Positions 53,220-64,000 of a stretch of 64,000 nt of DNA are shown piece by piece (position 1 is the first letter of the stretch; each line of letters starts with the position of its first letter). The position numbers and the translations under genes were made by a program. Location of the stretch: positions 13,440,316-13,504,315 of the forward strand of contig NC_091098.1 in NCBI RefSeq assembly GCF_024713975.1, read 5' to 3'. Below the pieces are notes generated by a model. That model searched no databases, had not been told where the DNA came from, and saw only the letters and a list, made by a program, of their open reading frames with translations. This DNA comes from Paralichthys olivaceus (Eukaryota > Chordata > Actinopteri > Pleuronectiformes > Paralichthyidae).

Positions 53220-55616
53220 TCCTTCCTTGATTTTTTTCCCTTAAGTTTCTAACTAATTGAAGCGTGTATGTGCATGTTGATGCACAAGTGCACCTGAAAT
53301 AAGTCATTTGTGTCCTGCGTACATGTGCACACCTGTAGGAACCCTCAGGCTTTGTGAGGACAGTCTATTTGGAGAGAGCTACGAGCCTCGCCGAGCTGGG
53401 CTGAGCCAGGCTGGTTTGGCCAAGAGGAGGGGTACAGAGAGACGGGTGTTGAGCCCCGAGGCAGCAGTGCTGTGCCAGGCTGGCAGGGTGGTGTCTGATG
53501 CGGTGCCAAGATTCTCTGCCCAGGTGGTAGAGCAGCAACACAGGCTGGTCTGTTTCTGTGCCAGCTCCTCCAACCCCCGCCCATCTCTCCCGACCACTGT
53601 CTTTTCTGTCTGTGTATTCACATGCTCAGACACGGCTTTCCTTCTCTAACTTATCCCTATTCTCAGCTTTACTGCAGCTTTCACCACCAAACTAAGGTGA
53701 TCCTGTTCACCAGTGTACAACACAGGACAGAGAAGTTGGACTTAAACTCCACTAATAGTGATTTAAGTTTTAATTAGTTTTGCTACATTTCCTCTGTAGC
53801 CGTTTTCAGACGCCCAGCTTAAAGCAAGGGGCAGAGCTGTAGAAGCAGACCGTGCTGCCTCAGTGTAAGTTCTTGGGGGAGAAGAGTGAGTTTGATCGGG
53901 GGCTATTCCTGGTTCTGGTCCTGCGTGTGGGTGTATTAGGAGGGTCGGGTTTATCCCCGCAGGCAGGGAGGCCTTGGCCTGTAGCTGAACCTCACACTCT
54001 GACGGCTGGTGTTGACCTGAACTGCGCCCCCCGTGGTTCACCTCCCCTTCAAAAGACCACATATAATCCCTCCTGCACATTTTTTTTTACAGAAGAACCA
54101 CAAAACACCTGAGGAGGAAAGGGCACGTAGACGCTGTTCTGACACATGCACACAAATATGACAGAAAAGAGAAAAAACAGAGGAATTTCTTTCGGATTTA
54201 TTTCACCCGTGTGGTGAATAGAAAAATAGGATGAAGACAAAACATTTGAAGGGAAATCTAGAGACCATTTTTTAATTCATTGCTTGTTGGTTTAAAAAAA
54301 ATCCATAACAAAATCAAAACATTTGCATTAAGAGCTTTGTGCCATTCTTTTCCCTGCAACCAAGAGAGAACCAAGTAGAAGTATCTTTGGAATCCATCTG
54401 AAGGGCTAATTATAATACATATCATAATCTGCTTTATCTACTACATCAAAAGTCCTATAAATATTTTTTCCTCATTTATATGCTGGAGTAGCATTCAAGA
54501 TTGGAGCGTCTTAATATTACACTTAAAAAAATGGCAGAACAAAAGTATGAACATAAGTACCACCAAAGTTCAGCAAGTCACATTTTTCAGTAAAGAAAAC
54601 CTTATTCGTGCAACTACATTTAACAAAAAGTAAAAGTACCACGTATGTAACCTTCAGGATATTTTCATCTTAAGCATGATTCTGTACAATTTTGCATGTT
54701 TTTCCTACCTCCCACAGTAGTCAACACAAGCGTACAATGACATAAGCCGTACACACCTTTTCCATTTCTCCGACATACAGTATTTGAAGTCTTTGTATGT
54801 CAGGAAATGACAGCTCCACCTAGACCCCATCATGTGAGGCACAAGCCTAGCATTCCCCTGTTGGACCAGTCTTTTCTCTGAGACTATTAATGCAAAAAAC
54901 AAGAAGCAGACACACTGTGAAACATGGTTCCAATTCCACACATCCGCTCATCTTTGGTATTGGGACAGTGGAATGCATAGTTGCAGTGATAAAGAGGGAG
55001 CTGGTCAGATCTGTGGCTGCTCAGCATATATGCTTCGAGCTCCAGCCTCTAAAAAGACAGCTCCACGCTGCTGTTTGGCTTCCGGAAACGAGGGAGCGGA
55101 GGGAAGCGAGGGAGAGAAAAGAAGAGAGGCGTCTCCTTTTAATTCCTGGGTTCTGCAGGGCTTGTGGTGAGAGCAGAGATACAGACCAGAGAAAGAAAGT
55201 GAGTTAGCAGAGCTTCCTCCAGCCCAGGAAGGAAGGAAGAGTTTCCGCTAGCGTCTGACTGTCTGACTTGCAAGAATGTCGCATTTGTGGCAGGGCTTCG
55301 CTCCTTTTTTTGGCAGGCTGTCTGTGACCAGCTGTCGACTTTTCCTCCTTTTTCTCTTCCTCTGTTCCTCTGTTGCCTCACGTGTCCCCCATCCAACCCA
55401 GTTTCTTTGGATTCTGCTCGACTACAGCCGCTGCAGACAGACTCAGACTGATTGGTTCGCCGGCTGTGGTTCATATTGTCCAGTTGTCCTTTTATTCCAG
55501 TCCAATGTTTTCCCATAAAATTCAGCATTAAGCTCCCAAGGTGGGGGGAGTCTAGTAAAGAGAATCTAGGAGTCTATCTGGTTGAGTTCACCCTCCTCAC
55601 CCCTGCCTCTTAGCAC
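53220..55616. other. gap between the convergent noc2l and samd11 3' ends
   Basis: Both genes end here tail to tail. The part from 55616 down should be samd11 3' untranslated sequence. Two GC-rich stretches (about 53330-53600 and 53850-54060) have no assigned role. No gene was recognised. Confidence 0.45.
55491..55496 (-). terminator. samd11: candidate samd11 polyadenylation signal
   Basis: TTTATT on the plus strand reads AATAAA on the minus strand, about 120 bases after the samd11 stop codon. A more distant candidate is at 54197-54202. Confidence 0.35.
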
Positions 55617-58600
55617 CTACGAAGGTGTTTTGGCCTCGTACCTTCCCGCCACCGTGGAGCTGTTACCGTTTTCCTGCTTGGGGGAGGAGCACGCTGGAAT
55701 GGGACCACTGTAAGGAGAGGAGCTGCTGCTGGTGGAGGTGGGTCTGTGGGGTAGGGACAGAGGGAGGGGCAGGGGAGTGTCCCGATCCCGGTCTGTGGGG
55801 CGCAGAGCGGCAGAAGGCGGAAAAGGGAACGCCAGGGGGAATCCAGTCATGTAGAAAAGCCTGCCGACACGACGCGCCACCTGGGGAGACGAGACCGTAA
55901 GACTGTCAGTACATTCTGTCGAGTATCAGGTAATAGACTTATGTTATAAACTTTATGGTAAAGAGAGAGAGAGAGAGAGCAGACACAGAGGCTGCAGTCT
56001 GCTGAGCAGGCTAGTTTAAGGGATAATAAGCTATGCTACACTAGCAGTTTGTTGTGGGCCTACGGACAGAAACACACACTCAGACACAGTTTTACTCCCA
56101 AGTCCACTTGATCAAACACACACGCTGGTCTGTGGTGTGTGTACCTGTGAGCGGATCTTGAGCGCAGGCCCCAGCTTTAGTCCCATGGTGCTGAGCAGGT
56201 GCTCCTCAGTGAGCAGCGGTAATGTCTCTCCATCAATGGCCTGCTCCCGAAACACCTGGCGAAGACACAGCCGCTTCAGCCACAGGACCCAACACACACA
56301 CACACAGAAACACACTCGAAACACAAACCTGTACGTTCATTCACACAACCGACAAAACAGTGACTCCATTCCAAAATGTTACATTCCAATTTTGAGAAGA
56401 AGAAAAAAACATTTTACTATAGAGAATCCACTTGTGGAGAAAATGTTGATAAACGAATCATCTCAGTGGCCGAAGAAATCTGTTCCTGGCCTGAGTCTTA
56501 ATCTATTTAATAAATCCAGAAATCTCTGTCTGTCTGTATGTGGCTTGTATATCTCGAGAACCGTTCATCTTAATGGCCTCAGACTTGGCATTTGTATTAT
56601 TCAGGGAAACAAGGAATTGCAGTGTTGAATTTGGTGCGATTAAGACACATGATCCGTTTAATAATAATAAACGTTTATCAAACAGCCCTCTGCAGGCTGG
56701 GACTCATCAACGCAAGTGACGTTGTTGACCACGACAACAGTGTGTTCACGACAACTGGTTCTCCATACTACTGAGTCAAGTTTCACTAAACTTTGAATAA
56801 ACAGGTAACTTGCTGCGGCTCAGTCACTTTAAAGGTTTCAGTTTCACCACAGACTGAGTAAACAGCCCATTCTAAACAGGCAGGTTTAGAATGGGCTGCA
56901 CTAGTGTTAGAGATGAAAGGGACCATTTCCACTGTATTTGTCCATGAAATATATATTTCTGAAGATAAAGCTATTTTCTACTGAGATGAATTGTTTAGAA
57001 TTAGAGTCAATTTTACTTTCGAATGACTACAACGATTTTAAATGACTTAATGACTGAACACATCATCATGTAAGTATCGTATCTTTCTCAAAAGCCGGAT
57101 GTTTCATTTTGGAACAATATAACTGCACACAAATACACATGTCATTCACACAAGCTACAGGTGTACATGCTCCGCTAACTCGCCCTCATTCACACAAAGC
57201 CCACAAGAATGGCTGCAGTTGTGAACGTGACCATTCATGTCTTCACACATTCACAATAAACTGCTGCTGTGCTTGGTTTAGTGTTTCTATCTTCATCAAT
57301 GAGATGCTTGAAATGCTAGAACTCGGTCACTAATCTACAGTCAGCCTGCCCCTGGCCTCCATCTCCTCCTCTCTCTCTCTCCCTCCCTCCCTCCCTCCCT
57401 CCCACCCATCCAAGTACTCACCTGTGTGTATTCAGCACATCCGGCCAGGCTGCTTATGAAGCCGCACACGTCCTCCACACTCCACTTGCTGATGTCCTCC
57501 GCAGGGTTTGCCGTTGCCGAGTCCTCCCCATCCATGAAAAGACCTCCCATGGAGCCTGAAAGAGCAGCAGTGGGTGAAAATGATGTGTCAATGTAAACTC
57601 TGGCTACAAAGCTGCTATTGAGACCGAGGATCCTGCTTCTGTTCCACATTTGTGCTGATGCGGAACACCAAAATTGCAAGCTTAGACCGAGTCCTGTGTT
57701 TGGAAATGTTTTTGAACTGCACTTTAGAAAAAACTGGACCCAAAAAAAGGTTTTAAGCAAAATGAGTTTGAAAAGGAGAACGAGTAATTCCATAAAAGGT
57801 TAAAAATGAAGATTTTTTTCCGAGACCAACATGAACAGAAGGAATTCAATTTTTAAAATATAAAAGAGAATATCAACTGTATGATGAAACCTGTTATTTG
57901 TTCATTTCACACTTACACTTTTCATTGACAACCAAACAGCTGAGGATTATGGATAAATTGACAAATATGCCGACGTCTACTGACCAGATTTTAATTTGTA
58001 TTATGATAAAATCAAGTTTAAGGTTGTTTGCAGAAAGTATGTTAAGTGTTGTGTCTGCAGTTATTATGTACATGAACAAGAACAAGAACACAGACCCCCC
58101 CCCCCCCCCCCCCTTTTTTTTTGCCCACGTGGCTGTTCTGCTGGTGGTGTGCATGAGGGTCACACCGGGGTCAGAGGCAGGGCCCCTAACAGGGAGAGGT
58201 CTCCACACTGGAGACACGCAAACAGAGGGTGACACTAATGGGTTTCACATGTCAGTATTCAGCCGCGCGCGCGTGTGTGTGCGTGCGTGCGTGTTGGAGT
58301 ATCTTACCCGTGTGAAAGTAAGGGTTGGCGTAGGGGAACCCAAAGGGGAACGACTGGGCGTGAAGAGCAGGCAGCGGTGGCATGAACCCAGGGGGCAGGT
58401 GGTACTTGACGTCAGCCTTACCCAGTCCAGGGGTGAAGAGGTGACGACTGGGTGATTCTGTACCTACTGAGCTACAGGGGGCGCTCAGCCTGCCTGAGCT
58501 CTCTCCCGGCTCCTTGGCATTTTCACATGCTCCCTTGCTGCCAGTGTCTTTACCCCCGTCCCTCTCTCTGTCCCTGGGTTTACTCGTTGACTTGGCAGCG

Positions 58601-59782
58601 GCACTCTCCTGCCTCTCCGTGTACATCTCTGTCTCGCTGTCTGAGTCCTTCATCTCCTCATCCTGCACCTCCCTCTCTCTCTCCCTTCCTCGGTCCTCTC
58701 TTCCACCTGTGTGGTCCCCAGCACGGAACTGTATCTGGGGGCCTCGGCGGAGGGCCTTCCTGGAGTCAGCATCTGGCCCAGCGGCGGAGCTCTGTGCCTG
58801 GTTGTCTTTGGGTGTGGAGGATGCCCCTGGTTGTTGCTGCTGGTGGCTGAGTGCTAGAAGGGGCGTGGCAGCCCCGTGGCGGAGCACCAGCATTGCGTTT
58901 GAACGGCGGGCCAGTTCCTCGCGGAGAGGGTGGCCCTCTGGGATGTCGTGCAGGCTCCGCAGGGCAGGATGGTCAAGGGGCAGGCCATGAGGTAGAGCTC
59001 CCAGAGAGTCGGAGCCCAGTAGACGCTGCTGCTGTTGTCGCTGGTGAAGACTTTCCAACTCCTTCTGTCTCAGCAGCTCTGCTGACATCTCAAGTCTGAG
59101 GCAGTAAAACACATCAGGACTTTAACACCCATGCCAACGGTTTCAAATTGTCAAATTATTTCACATATTGATTTAATAGCTGTGTATTAAAACATTTTGA
59201 TGTATCCAGAAGTTTGCCTTTGAAACTATTTAGAATGTGAAACTTTAATGTGACAAAGCCACCACATCTCAAAACTTTGAGCTGTTGTCACAGTTATTAT
59301 TATACATGGCTTTTATAATCATCCTGTGACATTAAAACACACACCTGGCCAGATTCTGCTTCCTCAACATCTCCTGTTGCCGAGCAAACATCTCAGCTTG
59401 AGCTGGTTGGAGGAAACCATACCCTATGAAAGAAACAAGAAAATACATGCACACCAGTAAGCACAAATAAAAATCCCAATTATTAGAAATGCTAATGAAA
59501 TGGTACAAATATATGAACACAAACATTTAAAGTGACTTAAGTTACCAAGAAGTTTGGTTTTGAGTTTTGTGCTCTGGTACATTTCCCTCTTGTCCGGGCA
59601 AATGCGAAAATACATTTTTCTTTTGTGCGTATTAACTATTCAGCTTTGGCGTCACTGATGACTCACCAGGGGCCTGGCAAAGAGCAGAAGGCATGCCCAG
59701 GAACGGAGGCCGCAGGTGAGGTCCTAAGGCAATGTGAGGGGCCGTCGGAGGCGACAGTAGGGGCGGCGGGTGGGACAGATCT
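55617..59782 (-). CDS. samd11: sterile alpha motif domain-containing protein 11, 3' six exons (5' part outside window)
   Basis: Exons in transcript order: 59782-59667, 59423-59345, 59095-58308, 57555-57422, 56255-56145, 55880-55617; phases agree and the stop TAG is at 55619-55617. They encode about 497 C-terminal residues. Matches to human SAMD11 include HIALGPHLRPPFLGMPSALC, YGFLQPAQAEMF, EMLRKQNLARLEMSAELLRQ, the SAM domain and a tail with SPKQENG. The 788-base exon is a long disordered region with mixed-charge runs. Mouse Samd11 is a photoreceptor PRC1-associated repressor; function here is by homology. The exon at 59782 starts within a codon, so at least one upstream exon exists. I found no matching exon up to 64000, so the gene continues beyond the window. 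Confidence 0.94.
55850..57500 (-). other. samd11: SAM domain exons of Samd11
   Basis: The domain is split over three exons: DISKWSVEDVCGFISSLAGC and AEYTQ (57555-57422), VFREQAIDGETLPLLTEEHL and LSTMGLKLGPALKIRSQ (56255-56145), and VARRVGRLF (55880 on). The WSVEDVCGF start, IDG turn and MGLKLGPALKI helix are the standard SAM features of the polyhomeotic-like group, which can form head-to-tail polymers. Confidence 0.93.
58095..58122. repeat. C19-T9 homopolymer tract
   Basis: A run of 19 C followed by 9 T in a samd11 intron (57556-58307). In the transcript it reads A9 then G19. Confidence 0.9.
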
Positions 59783-61219
59783 CTGCAGACACAAATATAC
59801 AAAGACATCATTAAGCCGAAGTTGGATTTTACTGAATATGTTAAAAAGGAAAAAAGAAGAGAGGAGGTATGTATAATGCATGATGGTTTAATGAATAGTT
59901 TTAATAATTTTGTTTCTCTTCCCAGTGCGTCTCAGCTCCGTCGTTGTGAGTGTGCGCTGCCACACACCAATGTATGCAGTGTATTTTTATCAGTGGAGCT
60001 CCAGAGGCCCCCATGTCGCCCCAGTGCCTCATCAGTCTTGCCACGCCACAACAAGCGCCGCTGGCCATTGCTGTACCCTGGACTGCAGCCTTTCCTTCCC
60101 CTGCCGCCTCACACACACACAATATATACACAGATAGACACATACACACAACTCTAGACCCACACACATAATGAGAGCTGAATGCACAATGCCAGTGTGT
60201 CATGCTCCGACAGCTGGGGCGGCCCCTGTGTCTTGACCGGGGCCATGGGCTGGAGGACCTTCTAATTAACACTCATCCCTCCTCTCTCTTCTCTCCCCTT
60301 TTTACACCCTTCTCCCTGCTTCCCTCCCTCTCTCCCTCTGGGCTGCATTGAAGCTGGTGAAAAGATGGAGCGTCCTGCAACGTCTGCTTCTGAAAAGGCC
60401 TCTCCATTATTTGCTTCGTCTTTTGTCCTCCTTAAGGGGGAAAGGCGCCTCTCACCTTGCTCCCTCTCTTGTTCTGACTAACCCATCTTTCTTTTTTTTT
60501 TTACTCCAGTCTCTCTACTTCTCTCTGACCTCTAAATATCTGTCTTGTTCATGTCTTTCTTTTCCTCCACTTTAATTTCTTTCACCTCTCCATATTTCTC
60601 TTTCCCCTCTTCATTACTCCATTTCATCCCATCTCTTTATCCCAGCTCCTTTACATTTCTTTCTCTTTCTCTCCCACGTCTCTGTAGTCCCATCTCTCTT
60701 TCGATCCCTTGAGATTTGCACATCTTCATGGCCACAGGATTTGGACTTGATGATGATGACAATGATTATGCTTGCCGGACACTAAGCATCTCCAGCAGCA
60801 GTTGACTCCAGGGCCTATCTGAGCTCACTCTCCAGCTTCCCATCCACACCTCTTCCTCTTCCCTCTGCTCTCCCTCTCTTGTTTTTTCTCCCCCTGAGTT
60901 GCTGCTGTCACACCTCAGCTGTGTGCTACTGCCACCACACAAAAGCATACATGGGAAACAAGCTGAGGAAAACAACAAAATCAAAACCAACACTGGGACG
61001 CATGCAACCGCAAATATTGTTTTGCAACCATGTTCAAATTAGCTAGCGCCTGCATGTCTCCCACCTCACTAAATGACGAGGGAGAAGGAGGGAGAGAGAG
61101 GGAGGAATTGCAAAGAGGGAGGGCACACATTGGAGTGTGGAGGTGTGTGTGTGTGTGTGTGTGTGTGTGTTGGGGGGGTTGAAGCCAGTACTGAGAGGGG
61201 GAGGGGGTGAAAACCATTC

Positions 61220-61480
61220 ATCGATCGCCTCCGCCGCTGAAATGTTAATGCTAATCGTATAACCGCTCTCTCCGGCGGTGCCTCGCACTCCAGTGGCAGC
61301 TCCAATTAATCTTGCTGCGGCGCGTGACCCCAGAGCCGTGAGCCGGGGCCCTGCTAGCCGCTGCTTATGTAATTACACCGCCCAGTGTGTAATCACCTGG
61401 CCTAATCCCTCTGGGCTAGCAATTAGCCTCGCGACGCACAGTTCCACTAGGCTACGCTGAGGCGCCCACAAAACTCCCAT
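61220..61480. promoter_or_regulatory. samd11: candidate conserved non-coding element with homeodomain motifs
   Basis: A complex, GC-balanced island between simple-sequence tracts. It contains CCAATTAATC, TAATTACACC, TAATCACCTGG and CTAATCC (61402-61408), words suited to OTX/CRX and other homeodomain proteins. CRX regulation of photoreceptor genes makes samd11 a sensible target; conservation cannot be tested here. Confidence 0.4.
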
Positions 61481-61584
61481 CCACCCTGCAATGGCTCCCG
61501 CATGCCAAACACCCATCATCCCCCTCCTCTCTTCTGATATTCCATCTCTTTCTTCCCTCTCCTTACACACTGCCTACCATTGCC

Positions 61585-61680
61585 TGGCGTTAGCCCGCAG
61601 ATGAATAACGGTCAATTAAAGCTGCATGACTGGGGCTGCCAGGCGTCTGCGCCACCATAATTAGGCCTAATCACGGGGAG
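61585..61680. promoter_or_regulatory. samd11: candidate conserved non-coding element
   Basis: A compact island with TCAATTAAAG, CATAATTAGG (TAATTA at 61658-61663) and CCTAATC (61666-61672), flanked on both sides by low-complexity DNA. Two homeodomain words lie within 15 bases. Confidence 0.4.
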
Positions 61681-62037
61681 TGAGAGAGACGGAGGGAGGG
61701 AGAGAGAGAGAGAGAGTTTGTGTCTGACACTCCCTTCCTCCATCTCTCCCTCTTTTCCTCTTTTTATAGGAGGCAATTTTGAGGGAGGAGTGGCAGACAT
61801 TAGTTGTTTTGCTCTTAGGCTCTGTGTGTGTATTTGTGTGTGTGTGTGTGTGTGTTTTTCTTTTTGCCTTATCTCTGCATTTTGTTGGCAAACCACAAAC
61901 ATGCTATAAAAAGACGAGGCAAAAACACTCACCTAGTTTTTACATGAGACTGAAAATGGGCAGATTCACGAATGCGAGGTGGGTTCATAATCATGAAAAC
62001 TATATCACAGGAAGCCCCCCCTCCCCACTTTTCTCTC

Positions 62038-62068
<31 letters not shown>

Positions 62069-62084
62069 CCTCCTCTTCTTCTGC

Positions 62085-62320
62085 CTGCAGTGAGGCCAGG
62101 GGCTCCTGGGGAATTCACTGTTGTGTGACGACCTGTCAGAGTGGCGACAGCGATGTGTGTGTAAATGTGTATGTGCCTGCGTGCATGCGTGTGCGTGCGA
62201 CAGGGCTGCCCTTAATGATGGGAGCGTGGGGGGATTAGGAGCGCCGCGCGGCCGCCTTCGGCTCCTTCTCCGCAGGAACACATTTACACAGGAAGCTCAT
62301 TAAAATGGATGAGGCTCCCT
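62085..62320. promoter_or_regulatory. samd11: candidate conserved non-coding element
   Basis: A complex stretch holding GGGATTAGG (62231-62239, CCTAATCCC on the minus strand, a CRX/OTX-type word) beside GCGCCGCGCGGCCGCC and then CTCATTAAAATGG. It contains an internal TG run. Confidence 0.35.
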
Positions 62321-62579
62321 CCATGCTCATTCTCTCTTTCTCTCCCTCTCTCTCTATCTCTCTCCCACCCTCCATCTCGCTCACTCTCTCTCTGTCCCTT
62401 CTTTCCCCATCGCTATCTTACACTCTGTGGATCTCCTCACTCCCTATTTTTGTACATCTCTCTCTCCGTCATTTTGTCCTCTCACCCTCTCCCCTCCCAG
62501 TTTTAACCTCCCATGTTTTCCACTTCCTCTTTCTCCCCCTTTTCTTTTTACTTTTCTCCATCCCTCCCCTATTTGCCTT

Positions 62580-62755
62580 GCAGATGCTCGGTGAGCTTAG
62601 TGCCATTTAAGGCCAGACAAATGGAGCACCAGGCTCTAAGCCCATCGAGCGGCCCTAATGATTTGTTTTTAACAATGGGCCCTAATGGGCCCCAGATAAT
62701 CAATGATGAGGGGTCGATGGAAAGGTGAGCCATGGAGAGCGCTAGAGAGGGGTGA
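62580..62755. promoter_or_regulatory. samd11: candidate conserved non-coding element
   Basis: A complex island directly after a long CT tract. It contains GGCCCTAATGATTTG, GGGCCCTAATGGGCCCC and GATAATCAATGATGAG. The repeated CCCTAATG words are unusual for the surrounding sequence. Confidence 0.35.
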
Positions 62756-63400
62756 ACATCTGTCTCTAACTCACTTCCTCACTCATCTTTTCATTTTGTA
62801 CGTTTTTTACCTTTTCTCGCCAATTATCTTGATTTTAATTTCCTCTTCACTTTGCATTAATTTCACTCACGTCTCTTTTTTTTGCACTTTCCGTATGTTT
62901 TATCGGGAGTGGGTAATCTCAATACATGAGATTGGCACAACACCATATTGTTGTAAACCACAGTAACATCAGTGATACAGGGTAATACGGCCAATAATGC
63001 AGTCTATTCAGTACCCAAACTTGGAGTCTGGGATTTATCCAGGCCTGTCATGTTTTGCACAATAAACTGTCCAGAGAGTAGTACTGTACAAGAAGGACTC
63101 AAAGTTGGAAACTCTTTTCCAGAAATGTTTAATCCATATGCATTAAGATCTCCCTTAGTAGGATGTAAAGGGAACTACCTAAAACATGAAAAAACGAATA
63201 TGAATAGGTCTCAAACTTTTGGCCCTATAATGAATGTGCATGTGAGAAAATGCATTTTTTGTATCACTAATTCTTTGCCTTTTCTTTCTGCTTGCATTCT
63301 ATAATTTGGACATAAAACAAATTCTCAAATAACATATTGGGGGTTAAAGGGTTAAAGAGGAAGCAGGGGGTGGTAGAGGGGGATCGAGTGAGGTGGAGAT

Positions 63401-63450
63401 GGATGGATGGATGGATGGATGGATAGATGGATGGATGGATGGATGGATGG
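63401..63450 (+). repeat. (GATG)n microsatellite
   Basis: About twelve GATG units with one GATA variant. It gives artificial open frames on both strands. Confidence 0.9.
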
Positions 63451-64000
63451 TTGAGGCCTGGTTAACTCGCACCAATCCTGTGTGGCTAATTACACTGCGT
63501 GCTGTCAGTGAACGGCCACAGCTCACTGACTACATTCACACTGCACCACTGGCCACACACGCACAAATTAGCAGACATATTCACATAAACAAACCCAGAT
63601 CAGTCCGCATAGATGAGCACGCATGCAGATGGCCAGCTTGGAAAATGGACAAACACAAACGAACAATCGCCCCCCCATCCTCGCCTAAACACACACACAT
63701 ACACACAATATATACACCCCCACAGCCTACCAGAGCTGCACCACACAGCGCCTGGCCGTTCTGCTTCCTGCTTATATCCCCGCCCCTACCCCTCACCCCA
63801 CCATCCCCCTCTCTCTGTCTCTCACTGTCTCACACACACACACACACGCCCTCCCTCCCCCCTGCTGCTGCACCGCCGGCCCATTATCGATCCCCCGCCT
63901 CTCCCCGCGCCACATAAATAATCGACAAGCAATTACCCGCCCACTCCCGCTGCCCCCGGCTTTGTTTGGGAGGCGCAGGGGCCAGTGCTGGGGGGGAGAG

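Larger units (their letters stand above)
59783..64000. other. large samd11 intron (extends past the window end)
   Basis: No exon was found on the minus strand. The region alternates low-complexity CT-rich and CA/TG tracts (for example 60270-60700, 61141-61170, 61820-61855, 62320-62580) with complex islands that look single-copy: about 59930-60110, 60170-60265, 61220-61480, 61585-61680, 62085-62320, 62580-62755 and 63450-63560. Several islands hold TAATTA or CTAATCC words. They are candidate conserved non-coding elements. Confidence 0.5.

Noticed and set aside
58252..59112. 286-codon minus-strand frame starting at an ATG at 59112
   Set aside because: It is the samd11 exon 59095-58308 read through its acceptor and donor; the apparent start and the HARTHTHA-type end are intron sequence.
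63393..63917. 174-codon plus-strand frame
   Set aside because: It arises from the GATG microsatellite and proline/histidine-coding simple sequence in the samd11 intron.

Overview
The window is vertebrate nuclear DNA: four split genes with GT-AG introns, strong protein similarity to vertebrate families, many microsatellites and dispersed repeats of the kind seen in ray-finned fish. A spiny-rayed teleost is the most likely source. That is inferred from gene structure and repeat style; no species can be named from the sequence alone.

Layout from left to right: plekhn1 (minus strand, coding 14813 down to 1386, 16 coding exons); an intergenic stretch of about 9 kb with two copies of a miniature inverted-repeat element; klhl17 (minus, coding 34415 down to 24235, 11 coding exons plus likely 5' untranslated exons near 36.0-36.9 kb); a short head-to-head promoter region (about 36.8-37.23 kb); noc2l (plus, coding 37229-53045, 18 exons); a 2.4 kb tail-to-tail gap; and the 3' half of samd11 (minus, 59782 down to 55617, six exons seen), whose 5' exons lie beyond position 64000. 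I rebuilt every exon by hand from frame, splice sites and phase, and the phases are consistent throughout. The predicted proteins are 709 aa (Plekhn1), 591 aa (Klhl17), 756 aa (Noc2l) and about 497 C-terminal residues of Samd11.

The order and relative orientation SAMD11 - NOC2L - KLHL17 - PLEKHN1 is the one known from human 1p36.33, here read in reverse, so this is a conserved vertebrate microsynteny block and not an accessory island. The genes do not form a pathway: Noc2l is a nucleolar ribosome-assembly factor and histone acetyltransferase inhibitor, Klhl17 a neuronal CUL3 substrate adaptor, Plekhn1 a lipid-binding PH protein, and Samd11 a SAM-domain Polycomb-associated repressor of photoreceptors. 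Their link is likely positional: a shared klhl17/noc2l promoter, and samd11 regulatory DNA spread through its large intron.

I found no unknown multi-gene system. The items most worth a second look are non-coding: complex, AT-homeobox-motif-rich islands in the samd11 intron (59.9-63.6 kb), the klhl17/noc2l promoter with a ZNF143-like site, a 132-base fold-back sequence in the klhl17 3' flank, and a three-copy MITE family.
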